The notes: generated by a model not told the origin, from the letters alone. DNA of 64,000 nucleotides from Blautia massiliensis (ex Durand et al. 2017) (GCF_001487165.1 NZ_LN913006.1:1115293-1179292), one strand, 5' to 3'. Shown: positions 47,271-55,876, counted from the first letter of the stretch. Numbers and translations: made by a program.

Positions 47271-47974
47271 AAAGAAAAAAAATAGACAGTTTTACCTTAT
47301 TTGTCATACTTCTGCTGGCATTGATACTTACATTATTAGGAATGCTGCTGGCAGGCATGAAAGAAGAAAAACGGCAATTTACTGTGTTGCTCCCACTTGG
47401 AGATCTGGCTTATGATGAAGATTTTTTGCAGAAAGCGAAGAAGATAAAAGGTATAAAAGAAATCTGGCCAGTCATAGAAGTCCCGGTTGTCATCAAAATT
47501 GAAGATTATACGGAAACAACGACTTTTTCAGGAATTGATATGAATGCGTTTGGAAAAAATCCAACTCAGAATGAATTGGGGAAGATGCCGTTGTTATTGC
47601 TGGGAAATGGTTCCCTACGGGATATGAAAGACTATAATAATCATGCCATTTCAAAAAAACAACAGGAAAAATTTCTAGAGATGGGTGAAAACCTAAATAT
47701 TTTTTATTCCCTGGATGAAAAAGAGAAGGATACTTCCAAAGCCACGGATGATCTTACCACTTTGTCCGGCAATTCCGCAAGAGAACCGCAAATCTCATAT
47801 ATGCCCTGTAAAGCCGCTGTAGTAATAGAAGGAAACGAAATCTACATACCCATTTCCCAGGCACAGGATCTCTGCAGAGAAATAGGAGAGCCTTCTGAGA
47901 TCAGTAAAGTATATCTAAAAATAAATGGAAAGAATAACCTGGAGAACGCAAAGAAATTACTTTCAGGAATTTAA
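47267..47974 (+). CDS. Single-pass membrane protein resembling a MacB-like external domain
   Basis: 235 residues. One N-terminal helix (FTLFVILLLALILTLLGMLL) and an external domain with KKIKGIKEIWPVIEVPVVIK and SEISKVYLKINGKNNLENAK, reminiscent of MacB/FtsX periplasmic domains but without the permease helices. The start is TTG, overlapping the previous stop by 4 bp. It ends at a TAA inside TTTAAC, directly followed by an orphan IS605-type left end, so either this is the natural end or the gene lost its 3' part; the shared TTTAAC flank of other copies favours the former. Confidence 0.6.
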   Translation: MKRKKIDSFTLFVILLLALILTLLGMLLAGMKEEKRQFTVLLPLGDLAYDEDFLQKAKKIKGIKEIWPVIEVPVVIKIEDYTETTTFSGIDMNAFGKNPTQNELGKMPLLLLGNGSLRDMKDYNNHAISKKQQEKFLEMGENLNIFYSLDEKEKDTSKATDDLTTLSGNSAREPQISYMPCKAAVVIEGNEIYIPISQAQDLCREIGEPSEISKVYLKINGKNNLENAKKLLSGI

Positions 47975-48100
47975 CATAATATATAGCAAGAAGTCTCTTT
48001 CCTTTACAGATGTGCAATGAATTGTAAAAGCACTGTACGAACGCTGTAAAAGCAAAAAAGAACACTTGGTTGGTGATGCAGTTCATGGTATAATAGTATC
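47970..48100 (+). mobile_element. Solitary left end of an IS605/IS1341-type element
   Basis: TTTAAC (47970-47975) is followed by ATATATAGCAAGAAGTCTC, GCAATGAATTGTAAAAGC and, about 95 bp on, TTCATGGTATAATAG, parallel to the orphan copy at 9.8 kb. No tnpB follows. The remaining gap to 48389 is AT-rich and shows no gene. Confidence 0.6.
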
Positions 48101-48389
48101 AGTTGATAACATAAATGATAAAAAAGCTAATTTTGTAAAAAAAAGAATCACAATGTACATTTGAATATCAGATTTACTGCTTTTTGATCATGTGGTTGTA
48201 ATGTTCCGTACATAGCCCAGAATGGAACTAAGTGAATTTATCAATGTCTGTCCCTTTTTCAAAATCTGAGATTTAAATGATAATGTTTATGGTATGGAAA
48301 AAAGCTTTCGTTGTAGCCTATGGTTCTGCATGGAAAGTTATTGGATAAAAGATACTGATTAATACTTGGTAAAATGAGGAAGCTCACAA

Positions 48390-49367
48390 ATGAAAAAAAT
48401 TACAATTGCCTTAATTATGGTTATATCATTAATAGCACCAATTCAGACAATGGCGGAGAGTGTTACCCAGAACGGTACAATAATAGAGCCTTTGGAACAG
48501 AATATTGAACAGATCATCGATGAAATCACTTCTGAACCGCGTCCAATAAATTCTGATGCAATACAGAATGTAAAAGAATATATTAGTAAATATTTTGGCA
48601 ATCTGGGATATGACAATATAGAATACCAGAAATTCGAATATAACGATGAAAACAATGAGAATGCAATAAGGCATTCCTCGCAGGCGGATGTGTTTCTGGC
48701 ATCAACAGCCGAGAATGCAATTGTTGACGGCATTGGTGAAAATATCATTGTGACAAAAAACTCATCCATTGATACTACAAAAAATCTGATCATAAGTGCC
48801 CATTATGACAGTGCAGAAGATTCGGTGGGCGCCAATGATAACGGTTCCGGAGTGGCAGCAGTGCTTGAACTGGCAAGGATTTTAAAAGATACAGAGATAC
48901 CGTATAATATAAAATTCATCCTGTTCTCGGGCGAAGAGAAATATATGCTGGGTTCAAGATGGTATGTTGGTAAGCTGACGGAGGACGAGCGGAAACAGAT
49001 CATCGGAGTAATAAATATTGATACTATTGCAGAAAAAAGTGATCTGGGTTATATGGCGATGATCGAAGGAAACAAAAGACCAGACAATGCGGAATATGAT
49101 GATGAGGGATTGAAAAAACTGGCAGAATTAAATAAAAACAGTATGTCAGAACTATTTACACCCAGTGACAGATTTTTCCTGACAATGGCAACCAACAGTG
49201 ACCATTATCCGTTTGCATTAGTGAATATCCCGGCAGTATCTATTGTCCAGGACTGGCAAGATGGTTTGAACGTGAATGATAGTTCTGATGTAAAAGAAAA
49301 TATGGATATACAGAGAATTGTGGAAGTGATTGATCAGGTTATGGAAGTACTTCCAACGATCAATTAA
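48390..49367 (+). CDS. Secreted M28-family zinc metallopeptidase
   Basis: 325 residues. Signal peptide KITIALIMVISLIAPIQTMA. The peptidase domain shows the expected zinc and catalytic residues: His/Asp in ISAHYDS, Asp in GANDNGSGVAAVLEL, Glu-Glu in ILFSGEEKYMLGSRWY, a later Asp in IGVINIDT and His in NSDHYPF. M28 enzymes are aminopeptidases or carboxypeptidases. GAGGAAG lies before ATG 48390. The gene stands alone. Confidence 0.9.
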   Translation: MKKITIALIMVISLIAPIQTMAESVTQNGTIIEPLEQNIEQIIDEITSEPRPINSDAIQNVKEYISKYFGNLGYDNIEYQKFEYNDENNENAIRHSSQADVFLASTAENAIVDGIGENIIVTKNSSIDTTKNLIISAHYDSAEDSVGANDNGSGVAAVLELARILKDTEIPYNIKFILFSGEEKYMLGSRWYVGKLTEDERKQIIGVINIDTIAEKSDLGYMAMIEGNKRPDNAEYDDEGLKKLAELNKNSMSELFTPSDRFFLTMATNSDHYPFALVNIPAVSIVQDWQDGLNVNDSSDVKENMDIQRIVEVIDQVMEVLPTIN

Positions 49368-49507
49368 ATTTATATTAAAAATCTCCCACTAATGGTAGTG
49401 CCAGATAAAAAACATTGTAGAAGTCAGTAATATTAATGTTTTTCATGGTGCTAGCACGGTACGAAGTCGAAATAATCAAATACTGACAGAGACTAGGAGG
49501 TGGAATA
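49368..49507 (+). other. Intergenic hairpins
   Basis: CACTA/TAGTG (about 49387-49400) and AAAAACATT/AATGTTTTT (about 49409-49444) can form stems; the second ends in a T run and may terminate the peptidase transcript. Confidence 0.4.
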
Positions 49508-49882
49508 ATGAAAAAATGGATCGTGATGCTGGCGGTACTTGTTATGTTCTGTCTGGCGGGATGTGGGGAAAAGCCGATGACAGCAGTGTATTTTCATACA
49601 GATGATAACAGCTGGTATTTTGCGGATCTGGACACGGACACGATTTTTTCCGGAACGATACCGGATAAGCTTACGGATGAGAATGGAAAGAAGCTGACAG
49701 AGGAAGATATGACAGACGGAGATGTTTACCTGATCTATGGAGATGGTATCATGCTGCAAAGCTTCCCGGGACAGTATCCGGGAATCACAAAGATGGTACG
49801 GAAAGAACAGGGCAATCAGGAAAAGGCCGATCATTACCGGAAGGAGCTGCTTTCCATGATGCGTCCGGTGACTGAAGAGTGA
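49508..49882 (+). CDS. Small lipoprotein, unknown function
   Basis: 124 residues. Signal peptide with lipobox LAGC (Cys at about 19; IVMLAVLVMFCLAGCGE). The mature part is short and acidic with FHTDDNSWYFADLDTDTIFS and LIYGDGIMLQSFPGQYPGI, which looks like a small beta-barrel of the kind found in DUF3221-type lipoproteins. AGGAGG lies before ATG 49508. It stands alone before the TnpB element. Confidence 0.7.
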   Translation: MKKWIVMLAVLVMFCLAGCGEKPMTAVYFHTDDNSWYFADLDTDTIFSGTIPDKLTDENGKKLTEEDMTDGDVYLIYGDGIMLQSFPGQYPGITKMVRKEQGNQEKADHYRKELLSMMRPVTEE

Positions 49883-50191
49883 TAAAATAAAGCTTTTTTA
49901 GAAAAATATTAAAAGAAAATATATATCCATTTCTTCTATATTTTGATAAACTATATATTAAGGCCACTGAGAAGAATAAATTTTAACAAATGTAGCAAGA
50001 ATTCTCCCACCTCTTCAGGTGGTGAGATGAATTGCACATCTGAGCATATCTGCTCAAAAAAAATCTCTATAGTATAAAAGAAACACTCGTTCTCCCTTCC
50101 CTGATGTAGTATACTGAAAAAGAACAATTAGTTCATAAATACATATCCGTCGATATAAGAAAAAGGACGATAAATATAATGGAGTTAGACC

Positions 50192-50329
50192 ATGAAAGAT
50201 GCATTCTGGGGTCAGATCTTCGGCCTGCTCAGTGCAGGTGGAGCAACGATTGAAACGATACGGCAGTATATAGAAAGCCAGGGTGAGAAGAATGAACCGC
50301 GCCGTAAAAATAAGGATCTATCCAAATAA
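50192..50329 (+). CDS. 45-residue element-encoded protein
   Basis: Reads MKDAFWGQIFGLLSAGGATI then ETIRQYIESQGEKNE and ends KNKDLSK. GGAG lies 8-9 bp before ATG 50192. It overlaps the 5' end of tnpB by 38 bp, with the tnpB ribosome site inside it, so translation of the two is probably coupled. The helical ETIRQYIESQ segment hints at a small DNA-binding protein; function unknown. Its position in the element suggests a conserved cargo or regulator. Confidence 0.6.
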   Translation: MKDAFWGQIFGLLSAGGATIETIRQYIESQGEKNEPRRKNKDLSK

Positions 50330-51389
50330 AGAGCAGAGAGTTCAGATAGAGCAAACAATCGGCTGCAGCCGCTTTATCTATAACCAGATGCTTGCAGATA
50401 AGATCAGCTATTACCAGAAAGAAAAAAAGATGCTCCGGAACACACCGGCCGGATATAAAAAGGAATATCCATGGCTGAAGGAGGTGGATTCCCTTGCCCT
50501 GGCGAATGCGCAGCTGCATCTGGAAAGTGCGTTCCGGAAGTTTTTTCGGGAACCAGCCTGCGGATTTCCACGTTATAAATCAAAGAAGCATGCAAGAAAT
50601 TCATATACGACCAATGCACTAAACGGAAATATCCTTTTGCAGGATACCCATCTGAAACTTCCAAAGATGTCCGTCATAAGGATAAAACTTCACCGTCAGA
50701 TTCCATCAGACTGGAAACTGAAGTCTGTAACTGTGAGCCGTGAGCCATCCGGGAAATATTTTGCCAGCCTTTTGTTCTGCTGTGAGAACCAAACAGTGGA
50801 AAAAAGACCGGCAGAGAGATTTCTTGGGATCGATTTTGCCATGCAGGGAATGTGTGTATTTTCTACAGGAGAAAGAGCCGGGTACCCTATGTTTTACAGA
50901 AAAGCAGAGAAAAAACTTGCAAGAGAACAGAGAAAGCTCTCCCACTGTGAAAAAGAAAGCCGGAACTATCAGAAACAGAAAAAAAGGGTAGCTTTATGTC
51001 ATGAAAAGATAAAGAACCAGAGAAAAGATTTCCAGCATAAGCTCAGCAGGGAGCTTGCGGAAAGATATGATGCAGTATGTGTGGAAAATCTGAATCTGAA
51101 GGGAATGTCCGGAGGGCTGCACCTTGGGAAAGGTGTGCAGGATAACGGGTACGGGCAGTTTCTGTTCATGTTGGGATACAAGCTGGAAGAATATGGAAAA
51201 CATCTTATAAAAGTAGACCGTTATTTTGCATCCAGTAAGATCTGCAGTGTATGCGGACATAAGAAAAAGGAACTGGCATTGTCGGACAGAATGTATGTTT
51301 GTGAATGTGGAAATAGGATAGACCGGGATGTGAATGCAGCAGTCAACATCCGTGAAGAAGGAAAAAGAATCTATAAAGAATGTGCCTGA
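50292..51389 (+). CDS. tnpB: TnpB-family RNA-guided endonuclease
   Basis: 365 residues. The N-terminal helix-turn-helix-like region (VKIRIYPNKEQRVQIEQTIG) and wedge precede a RuvC nuclease whose three acidic motifs are intact: Asp181 in RFLGIDFAMQ, Glu265 in YDAVCVENLNLKG and Asp in RIDRDVNAAVNI. A zinc ribbon has CSVCG and CECG. TnpB proteins use an RNA made from the element's right end to cut DNA at sites next to a short TAM. ATG 50292 is preferred over GTG 50283 for ribosome spacing. All key residues are present, so it may be active. Confidence 0.92.
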   Translation: MNRAVKIRIYPNKEQRVQIEQTIGCSRFIYNQMLADKISYYQKEKKMLRNTPAGYKKEYPWLKEVDSLALANAQLHLESAFRKFFREPACGFPRYKSKKHARNSYTTNALNGNILLQDTHLKLPKMSVIRIKLHRQIPSDWKLKSVTVSREPSGKYFASLLFCCENQTVEKRPAERFLGIDFAMQGMCVFSTGERAGYPMFYRKAEKKLAREQRKLSHCEKESRNYQKQKKRVALCHEKIKNQRKDFQHKLSRELAERYDAVCVENLNLKGMSGGLHLGKGVQDNGYGQFLFMLGYKLEEYGKHLIKVDRYFASSKICSVCGHKKKELALSDRMYVCECGNRIDRDVNAAVNIREEGKRIYKECA

Positions 51390-51541
51390 CGGCACAAGAA
51401 AAAAATCCGTAACCGGATAAACATAAAAAACAAAACCGCGGGACACGCGGGGATAGCCTGTTTTAGCTTTGCCCTAAAGGGTAATCGAGCAGGAAGCCCC
51501 CACTTCAAAATCGTAAGATTTAAGTGGTGGGAGCATGTCAC
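51250..51541 (+). ncRNA. Predicted omega (reRNA) scaffold at the right end of the TnpB element
   Basis: In TnpB systems the guide RNA covers the end of tnpB and the right end of the element. Here several stems follow the stop codon: TGTGCC/GGCACA, ATCCG/CGGAT, CCGCG/CGCGG and the terminal CCCCCACTT/AAGTGGTGGG hairpin. The guide would be the flanking sequence that begins near 51542. 5' limit and expression are inferred. Confidence 0.45.
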
Positions 51542-51733
51542 TTGCTTTGTGGAACAGATTGATATTTACAGGGAGGAATCGTATTTCAGATTCTTCAAGT
51601 ACATAAGAGTTCACTTTTCGTTGTATTTTAAAGAAAGAGAGACATGGAAACTTTGGAACAACAGCGAAAGTATCTTTGAAAAAGATCAAGGGATTACAAT
51701 AAAATGATATGTAAATGAAGAGTAAGGGGAAAA

Positions 51734-52493
51734 ATGCTGATTACGGATATTATTAACATTTTGGGGAATGAGTTTAGTAGTATATATTGCGTAAATCGTC
51801 AAGATCAGTACATTCAGATTTATAGACATCTAAATGAAAACACAGAGTTAGATGAATTAATGAACGAGAAGAAAACATATGAAACCGTAATACAAAAGTA
51901 TATAGAGACCAATGTATTTGAAGAAGACAGAAATAAAATGCTGGTTGCTACGGATTTTAATAATATATGCAAACAACTGCAACTGGTCTCACAGTTCACA
52001 ATACATTACAGGATAAAAAATGGTAATGATATTTTGCGTTATCGTATGAAATGTGCAAGAATTGGAAATGCAGATACATTCGAAAAAATAGTGTTTGCGT
52101 TTGCAAGTGAGGATTCAGATATAAGATTAGATGAGTTAGGCATTATGAACTTGAGCAGCACCGGTGAGAAAAGAAAAAGCATCTTTTCTCTGCTTATTAA
52201 GTGATGATTGTGAGCTGGATCATCGGAGAATGGACAATGTTATTAATGAGTTTGTAGAGAATGCTCCGATTAAAGGAATAAAGATTAAATATGGTATTTA
52301 CAAAAATATAGATAAGAATCTTTCAATAGCTACCATATATGATTATGCATCTATGGCGGCAGAAACAGTTATGGAAGATTATAATCATGACTATGCGTAT
52401 TATACAGATGAACTGGCGCAGAAGAGACTTTATAACCAAATGATAGAAAACGATTTTACAGATGCTTTGAAAAATAAGGAGAGATTGGTATAG
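51734..52493 (+). pseudogene. Remnant of a GGDEF/EAL-type signalling protein
   Basis: Two frames overlap near 52164-52204. The first (156 codons) is a PAS-like sensor region (FSSIYCVNRQDQYIQIYRHL, TFEKIVFAFASEDSDIR). The second ends as the C-terminal part of a GGDEF domain and its linker (GIKIKYGIYKNIDKNLSIAT, YAYYTDELAQKRLYNQMIEN), then stops where an EAL domain normally begins. The GGDEF motif itself is absent. Deletion plus frameshift make a working cyclic-di-GMP enzyme unlikely. Confidence 0.65.
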
Positions 52494-52504
52494 ACGATAT
52501 TATT

Positions 52505-52700
52505 TGGATTATTAATCGGCAGGGATAGTCACTTTCCCTTTATATTCCTGCAGGTTTTACATAAGAAGATGGATTTCGGTCAGCAAAGGCAGCTCCCACA
52601 ATGCCTTTTGGATATCCGCTTCTGCAAGTTGTAGTAAGTAATTGCTTCCCATCAAAATCATGGGGAAAGCGAACTGGTCTGAAAGACCGCCAGTTAGTGT
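52505..52700 (-). pseudogene. Possible decayed gene end on the minus strand
   Basis: The minus strand reads LSDQFAFPMILMGSNYLLQL and AEADIQKALWELPLLTEIHL, then after an in-frame stop NLQEYKGKVTIPAD and a final stop near 52520. It looks like a broken C-terminus. Family not recognised and support is weak. Confidence 0.25.
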
Positions 52701-52727
52701 GATGATGATAAGGAGATTTTGAAACTG

Positions 52728-53280
52728 ATGACAGACAGAGATTATGCAATTAAATCAGTGAAAGAAATTACCTTCCATATGGCAAGTCATGCACAGGATT
52801 AAGACATTATACTGATATTAAAGAACTGATGACAAGCTACCAGAAACTGATTTTAGAAAACCAGTTGTATTGGAAGAACTGGATATGGAGTGCCAGGAGA
52901 AAATCAATGAAGATATGGCATATGCATTGAGTTATCTGAGCATTTATAACAATCAGCTGAATGTGCCAAAGATGCACCGGGAAATGAATAACCTGATGAT
53001 CATTTATGGCTTGTCTGATATGATCTATCGTGGAATGACACTGGTGAAGTTCTATGCACCGAATGGTGTGATGCTCAGTGAAATCCTTCATTCCTGTTTT
53101 TGCAGTCATTATAATAAGACAGATGTGGAAGTACAGCAGGAGCTAGGAATAGGCAGGACTTCTTTTTATAAAATGAAGAAGCAGGCACTTGGATATTTAG
53201 GATTTTATTTTTACGAGATCGTGGTACCGCAGGCAAAGGATAAAAGATTTAAACCGTCACTGGGCGTTGAGGAAGAGTAG
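52728..53280 (+). pseudogene. Frameshifted small regulator-like gene, 3' part intact
   Basis: AAGGAG precedes ATG 52728 (TDRDYAIKSVKEITFHMASH), but this frame stops after about 24 codons. The 3' part runs from about 52885 for 131 residues (EKINEDMAYALSYLSIYNNQ, TDVEVQQELGIGRTSFYKMK). The latter contains a helix-turn-helix typical of small sigma-like or ArpU-type phage and element proteins. The 5' end is shifted. The adjoining 126-residue gene follows directly. Confidence 0.5.
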
Positions 53281-53661
53281 GTGAGTAATATGAGATACGA
53301 AGATTCGATGAAAGGTGTAGCTGATCAAATAATCAAAGAACAGCAGCGAGCCAGTAAAATTAAAAACAATCCAGAAGAGTTCCATTGGCATGACGAATAT
53401 GCAACGTTGAATTTCTTTCGGTTTATCTGCAAAAATATCGGTAACTTGAGAAATGGAGAAATTGAAAAAATGGTCACACGTTTAAAGTACATAGATCAGA
53501 AAGCAGTGGAAAACCATGTGAATGGTGCTGTTTGGGCATTTGATTATGATAAGATGTTCTGTGTATTGATGGAAAATGAAATTTGTCGAAAGGTGTGTGA
53601 AAAGAATAAATATAACAGTTGGATGAATCTGATGGGACAGTATTGTGTTTCAAGGACTTAA
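53281..53661 (+). CDS. Hypothetical protein
   Basis: 126 residues, soluble and helical (GVADQIIKEQQRASKIKNNP, FFRFICKNIGNLRNGEIEKM, NKYNSWMNLMGQYCVSRT). Start is GTG 53281, directly after the previous stop codon; ATG 53290 is an alternative. No family recognised; the neighbour suggests a mobile-element origin. A terminator follows. Confidence 0.5.
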   Translation: MSNMRYEDSMKGVADQIIKEQQRASKIKNNPEEFHWHDEYATLNFFRFICKNIGNLRNGEIEKMVTRLKYIDQKAVENHVNGAVWAFDYDKMFCVLMENEICRKVCEKNKYNSWMNLMGQYCVSRT

Positions 53662-53710
53662 AGACGAAGAAAGTTGTTGGAGAGAAATAATTTCCAGCAA
53701 CTCTGTCTTT
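53660..53710 (+). terminator. Hairpin terminator
   Basis: AAAGAC/GTCTTT encloses AGTTGTTGGA/TCCAGCAACT. Confidence 0.65.
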
Positions 53711-53806
53711 AATGAATAGAGTTCATTTTTTTATTCAACTATTCCCATGATATATACAATATGTAAATGTGCAATTCAAATATCAGTTTATGCTAAGTGC
53801 AAAAAT

Positions 53807-53852
53807 AATAATAATTACTATTATTGACAAAAGAATAATTATCATGTATAAT
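53807..53852 (+). promoter_or_regulatory. Promoter with Fur/PerR-like dyad, before rubredoxin
   Basis: TTGACA (53824-53829), 17-bp spacer, TATAAT (53847-53852) is a near-consensus promoter. The dyad AATAATAATTACTATTATT (53807-53825) abuts and overlaps the -35. A related palindrome occupies the same place before the truncated rubrerythrin gene. The AT-rich form resembles boxes of the Fur/PerR family. Confidence 0.7.
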
Positions 53853-53937
53853 ACAGATATACAAGAAACAAAGTGTTAGAAAAATTGCTAGGAACTTGGT
53901 AACAAAAATAAATCGACATTGAAAATGGAAAATGACT

Positions 53938-54102
53938 ATGAAAAAATATGAATGTGAACCATGTGGATATATTTATGATCCGGCAGTAGGAGATCCAGAC
54001 GCCGGTATCGCTCCAGAAACTGCATTTGAGGATATTCCAGATGACTGGACATGCCCAATCTGCGGATTAGGAAAAGATGTTTTCGTTCCTGTAGAAGACT
54101 AA
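53938..54102 (+). CDS. Rubredoxin
   Basis: 54 residues. A small Fe(SCys)4 electron carrier. Both iron-binding pairs are present: [19 protein letters not shown] and [13 protein letters not shown]. It passes electrons from NAD(P)H-dependent reductases to oxygen- and peroxide-reducing enzymes. Start ATG 53938 has GGAA upstream. It begins the hemerythrin transcript under a strong promoter with a Fur/PerR-like site. Confidence 0.95.
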   Translation: MKKYECEPCGYIYDPAVGDPDAGIAPETAFEDIPDDWTCPICGLGKDVFVPVED

Positions 54103-54178
54103 GCAGAAAATGCAGGTACGAAACTGCCAGACATTAAAAGAGCCTAAGAGAACATATAAAAGAAATGGAGGTCAAATT

Positions 54179-54613
54179 ATGACTTACGATTTAAACATTA
54201 CCTTTGATGACAATTTAGTAACAGGAAATAAAACAATCGATACACAGCACAAAGAATTGATTGACCGTATCCAGAACTTTGTAACTGCCTGTCAAAATGG
54301 CGACAGCAAAGTAAAAGCAATCAAAATGCTGGATTATCTGGATGAATATACTGACTTTCATTTCAAAGAAGAGGAAAAGCTTCAGGAAAAATCCGGTTAT
54401 CCAGAGCGTGAAAAACATTATGAAAAACATGAAGAGTTTAAAAAGACAATTCAAGAACTGTATGAATACCTTCAGGAGTATGAAGGACCAACAGATCGGT
54501 TCAGTGAACTTGTACAGAAAAATGTAATCGACTGGCTGTTTGGACACATTAAAACATACGACCGCTCTGTGGCAAAATTTATCTTTATGAAACAAAATCC
54601 AGACCGATGCTAA
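54179..54613 (+). CDS. Bacteriohemerythrin
   Basis: 144 residues, a four-helix oxygen-binding protein with a di-iron centre. Iron ligands are visible in DTQHKELID, FHFKEEEKL, HYEKHEEFK and FGHIKTYD. ATG 54179 is chosen for TGGAGG just before it; an upstream in-frame start at 54110 would add a non-conserved tail. Located 76 bp after rubredoxin, in the same unit, and closed by a terminator. In anaerobes it likely binds or removes oxygen. Confidence 0.94.
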   Translation: MTYDLNITFDDNLVTGNKTIDTQHKELIDRIQNFVTACQNGDSKVKAIKMLDYLDEYTDFHFKEEEKLQEKSGYPEREKHYEKHEEFKKTIQELYEYLQEYEGPTDRFSELVQKNVIDWLFGHIKTYDRSVAKFIFMKQNPDRC

Positions 54614-54667
54614 AATAAACCAGGGAACGAGTTCACTCAGAATGTAGACAACGTGATGAAGTAAATT

Positions 54668-54693
54668 AGGGGCTGTCACAATGCAGCCCCTTT
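54668..54693 (+). terminator. Intrinsic terminator after hemerythrin
   Basis: AGGGGCTG-TCACAATG-CAGCCCCT followed by TTT. Confidence 0.75.
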
Positions 54694-54875
54694 CCTGTTA
54701 TAGCGATATTCTAGGTAATATATTGCGCTGGCATGACATATTATTTTACTACTACTATATGGGAAGAGCAAGCAGCTCTTCTTTTTTTTGTCCTTTTTAT
54801 CCAATTTTAAGTTGTAAAGTCTCTTTTCATTCGACAAAATTCTCCACAGACAGAGGATATGCGACGAGCATTGAT

Positions 54876-55025
54876 ATGAACATCTATTTATGGAAAGAGG
54901 ATATTGAAGACGGGGAATCGGTAATGACAGCCGAATATAGACCTGTAGAATACGGAAAGGACTATGATGTTGTCAATAATCCTGATAAATTTCAACTATA
55001 TATAGATGGAAAAGAGATTAAATAG
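54876..55025 (+). pseudogene. C-terminal gene fragment
   Basis: 49 codons (NIYLWKEDIEDGESVMTAEY, NNPDKFQLYIDGKEIK) read like the acidic C-terminus of a larger protein. The frame is open further upstream but with implausible composition, and no ribosome site precedes ATG 54876. Family not recognised. Confidence 0.35.
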
Positions 55026-55141
55026 TAATCTCCTGAAAGCAAGCTTTTTGTCAATTATTTCAAAGAAAAATTAAAGGATAACAATACATAGTTTTGACAA
55101 TGATATTTTGAAAAAATTTATAGGAATGCTCTATTATCAAA

Positions 55142-55169
55142 TTGACATAGGAATATGGTAGCGTATAAT
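55142..55169 (+). promoter_or_regulatory. Sigma-70 type promoter
   Basis: TTGACA (55142-55147), 16-bp spacer, TATAAT (55164-55169), upstream of the small membrane protein/Bcp/YaaA genes. Confidence 0.75.
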
Positions 55170-55204
55170 TAGAATTGAATACACTGAAAAAATGGAGGAA
55201 TTAC

Positions 55205-55417
55205 ATGAAAGCACATAAATATTGGTCAGTAGGAGCATTGATCACAATGCTTGGGACTTTTTACACTGGATATAAAAAGCAAAAATCAAGTCACAAATAC
55301 TTTGCTTTAAGTTCTATGTTATGTATGGTAATGGCGATATATACAGGTCATAAAATGATTACCGGGAATAGGAAGAAAAAGGCGAATAAAGAGAAAGATA
55401 CAGAAAGGGAGGGATAA
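55205..55417 (+). CDS. Small two-helix membrane protein
   Basis: 70 residues with two membrane helices (YWSVGALITMLGTFYTGYK, YFALSSMLCMVMAIYTGHK) and a charged tail. Resembles proteins labelled DUF6219 in Lachnospiraceae, a name given from memory. ATG 55205 follows TGGAGG. The Bcp gene follows 3 bp later, so it belongs to the peroxide-defence transcript. Confidence 0.7.
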   Translation: MKAHKYWSVGALITMLGTFYTGYKKQKSSHKYFALSSMLCMVMAIYTGHKMITGNRKKKANKEKDTEREG

Positions 55418-55420
55418 ATA

Positions 55421-55876
55421 ATGTTGGAAGTAGGGGTTAAGGCACCGGATTTTGAGTTGCCAGATCAAAATGGGAAAATACATAGATTATCGGATTATAC
55501 AGGAAAAAAAGTGATTTTATATTTCTATCCCAAGGATAATACAGCGGGATGCACGAAACAGGCATGTGGGTTTTCTGAGCGATACCCTCAGTTTACCGAA
55601 AAAGGAGCAGTTATTCTTGGAGTCAGTAAGGATTCTGTATCCTCTCATAAGAGATTTGAGGAAAAATATGGATTGACATTTACACTTTTAGCAGATCCAG
55701 AGCGGAAAGTTATTGAAGCATATGATGTATGGAAAGAAAAGAAAAATTATGGCAAAGTCTCTATGGGAGTAGTAAGAACCACATATCTTATTGATGAACA
55801 GGGGATTATTATAAAGGCAAATGATAAAGTCAAGGCTGCAGATGATCCTGAAAATATGCTCAAGGAATTAGATTAA
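55421..55876 (+). CDS. bcp: Thiol peroxidase, Bcp/PrxQ type peroxiredoxin
   Basis: 151 residues. It reduces hydrogen peroxide and organic peroxides using thioredoxin. The peroxidatic cysteine lies in YPKDNTAGCTKQACGFSERY, followed five residues later by the second cysteine typical of PrxQ. Opening VKAPDFELPDQNGKIHRLSD is characteristic. It overlaps the yaaA start by one base. The thioredoxin encoded at 61271 is a possible reductant. Confidence 0.95.
   Translation: MLEVGVKAPDFELPDQNGKIHRLSDYTGKKVILYFYPKDNTAGCTKQACGFSERYPQFTEKGAVILGVSKDSVSSHKRFEEKYGLTFTLLADPERKVIEAYDVWKEKKNYGKVSMGVVRTTYLIDEQGIIIKANDKVKAADDPENMLKELD

Larger units (their letters stand above)
49988..51541 (+). mobile_element. Intact IS605/IS1341-type element carrying tnpB
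   Basis: The left end follows TTTAAC (49982-49987) and has a hairpin CCACC-TCTTCA-GGTGG (50007-50022). The right end has the hairpin CCCCCACTT/AAGTGGTGGG and ends near GTCAC (51541). Inside are a 45-codon gene and an intact tnpB; there is no Y1 transposase gene, so movement would need one in trans. The 309-bp gap before the first gene is mostly element left end plus a leader. Confidence 0.75.

Noticed and set aside
54681-54875. Upstream extension of the fragment ending at 55025
   Set aside because: The extension overlaps the hemerythrin terminator and encodes Tyr/Ser/Phe runs unlike a real protein.
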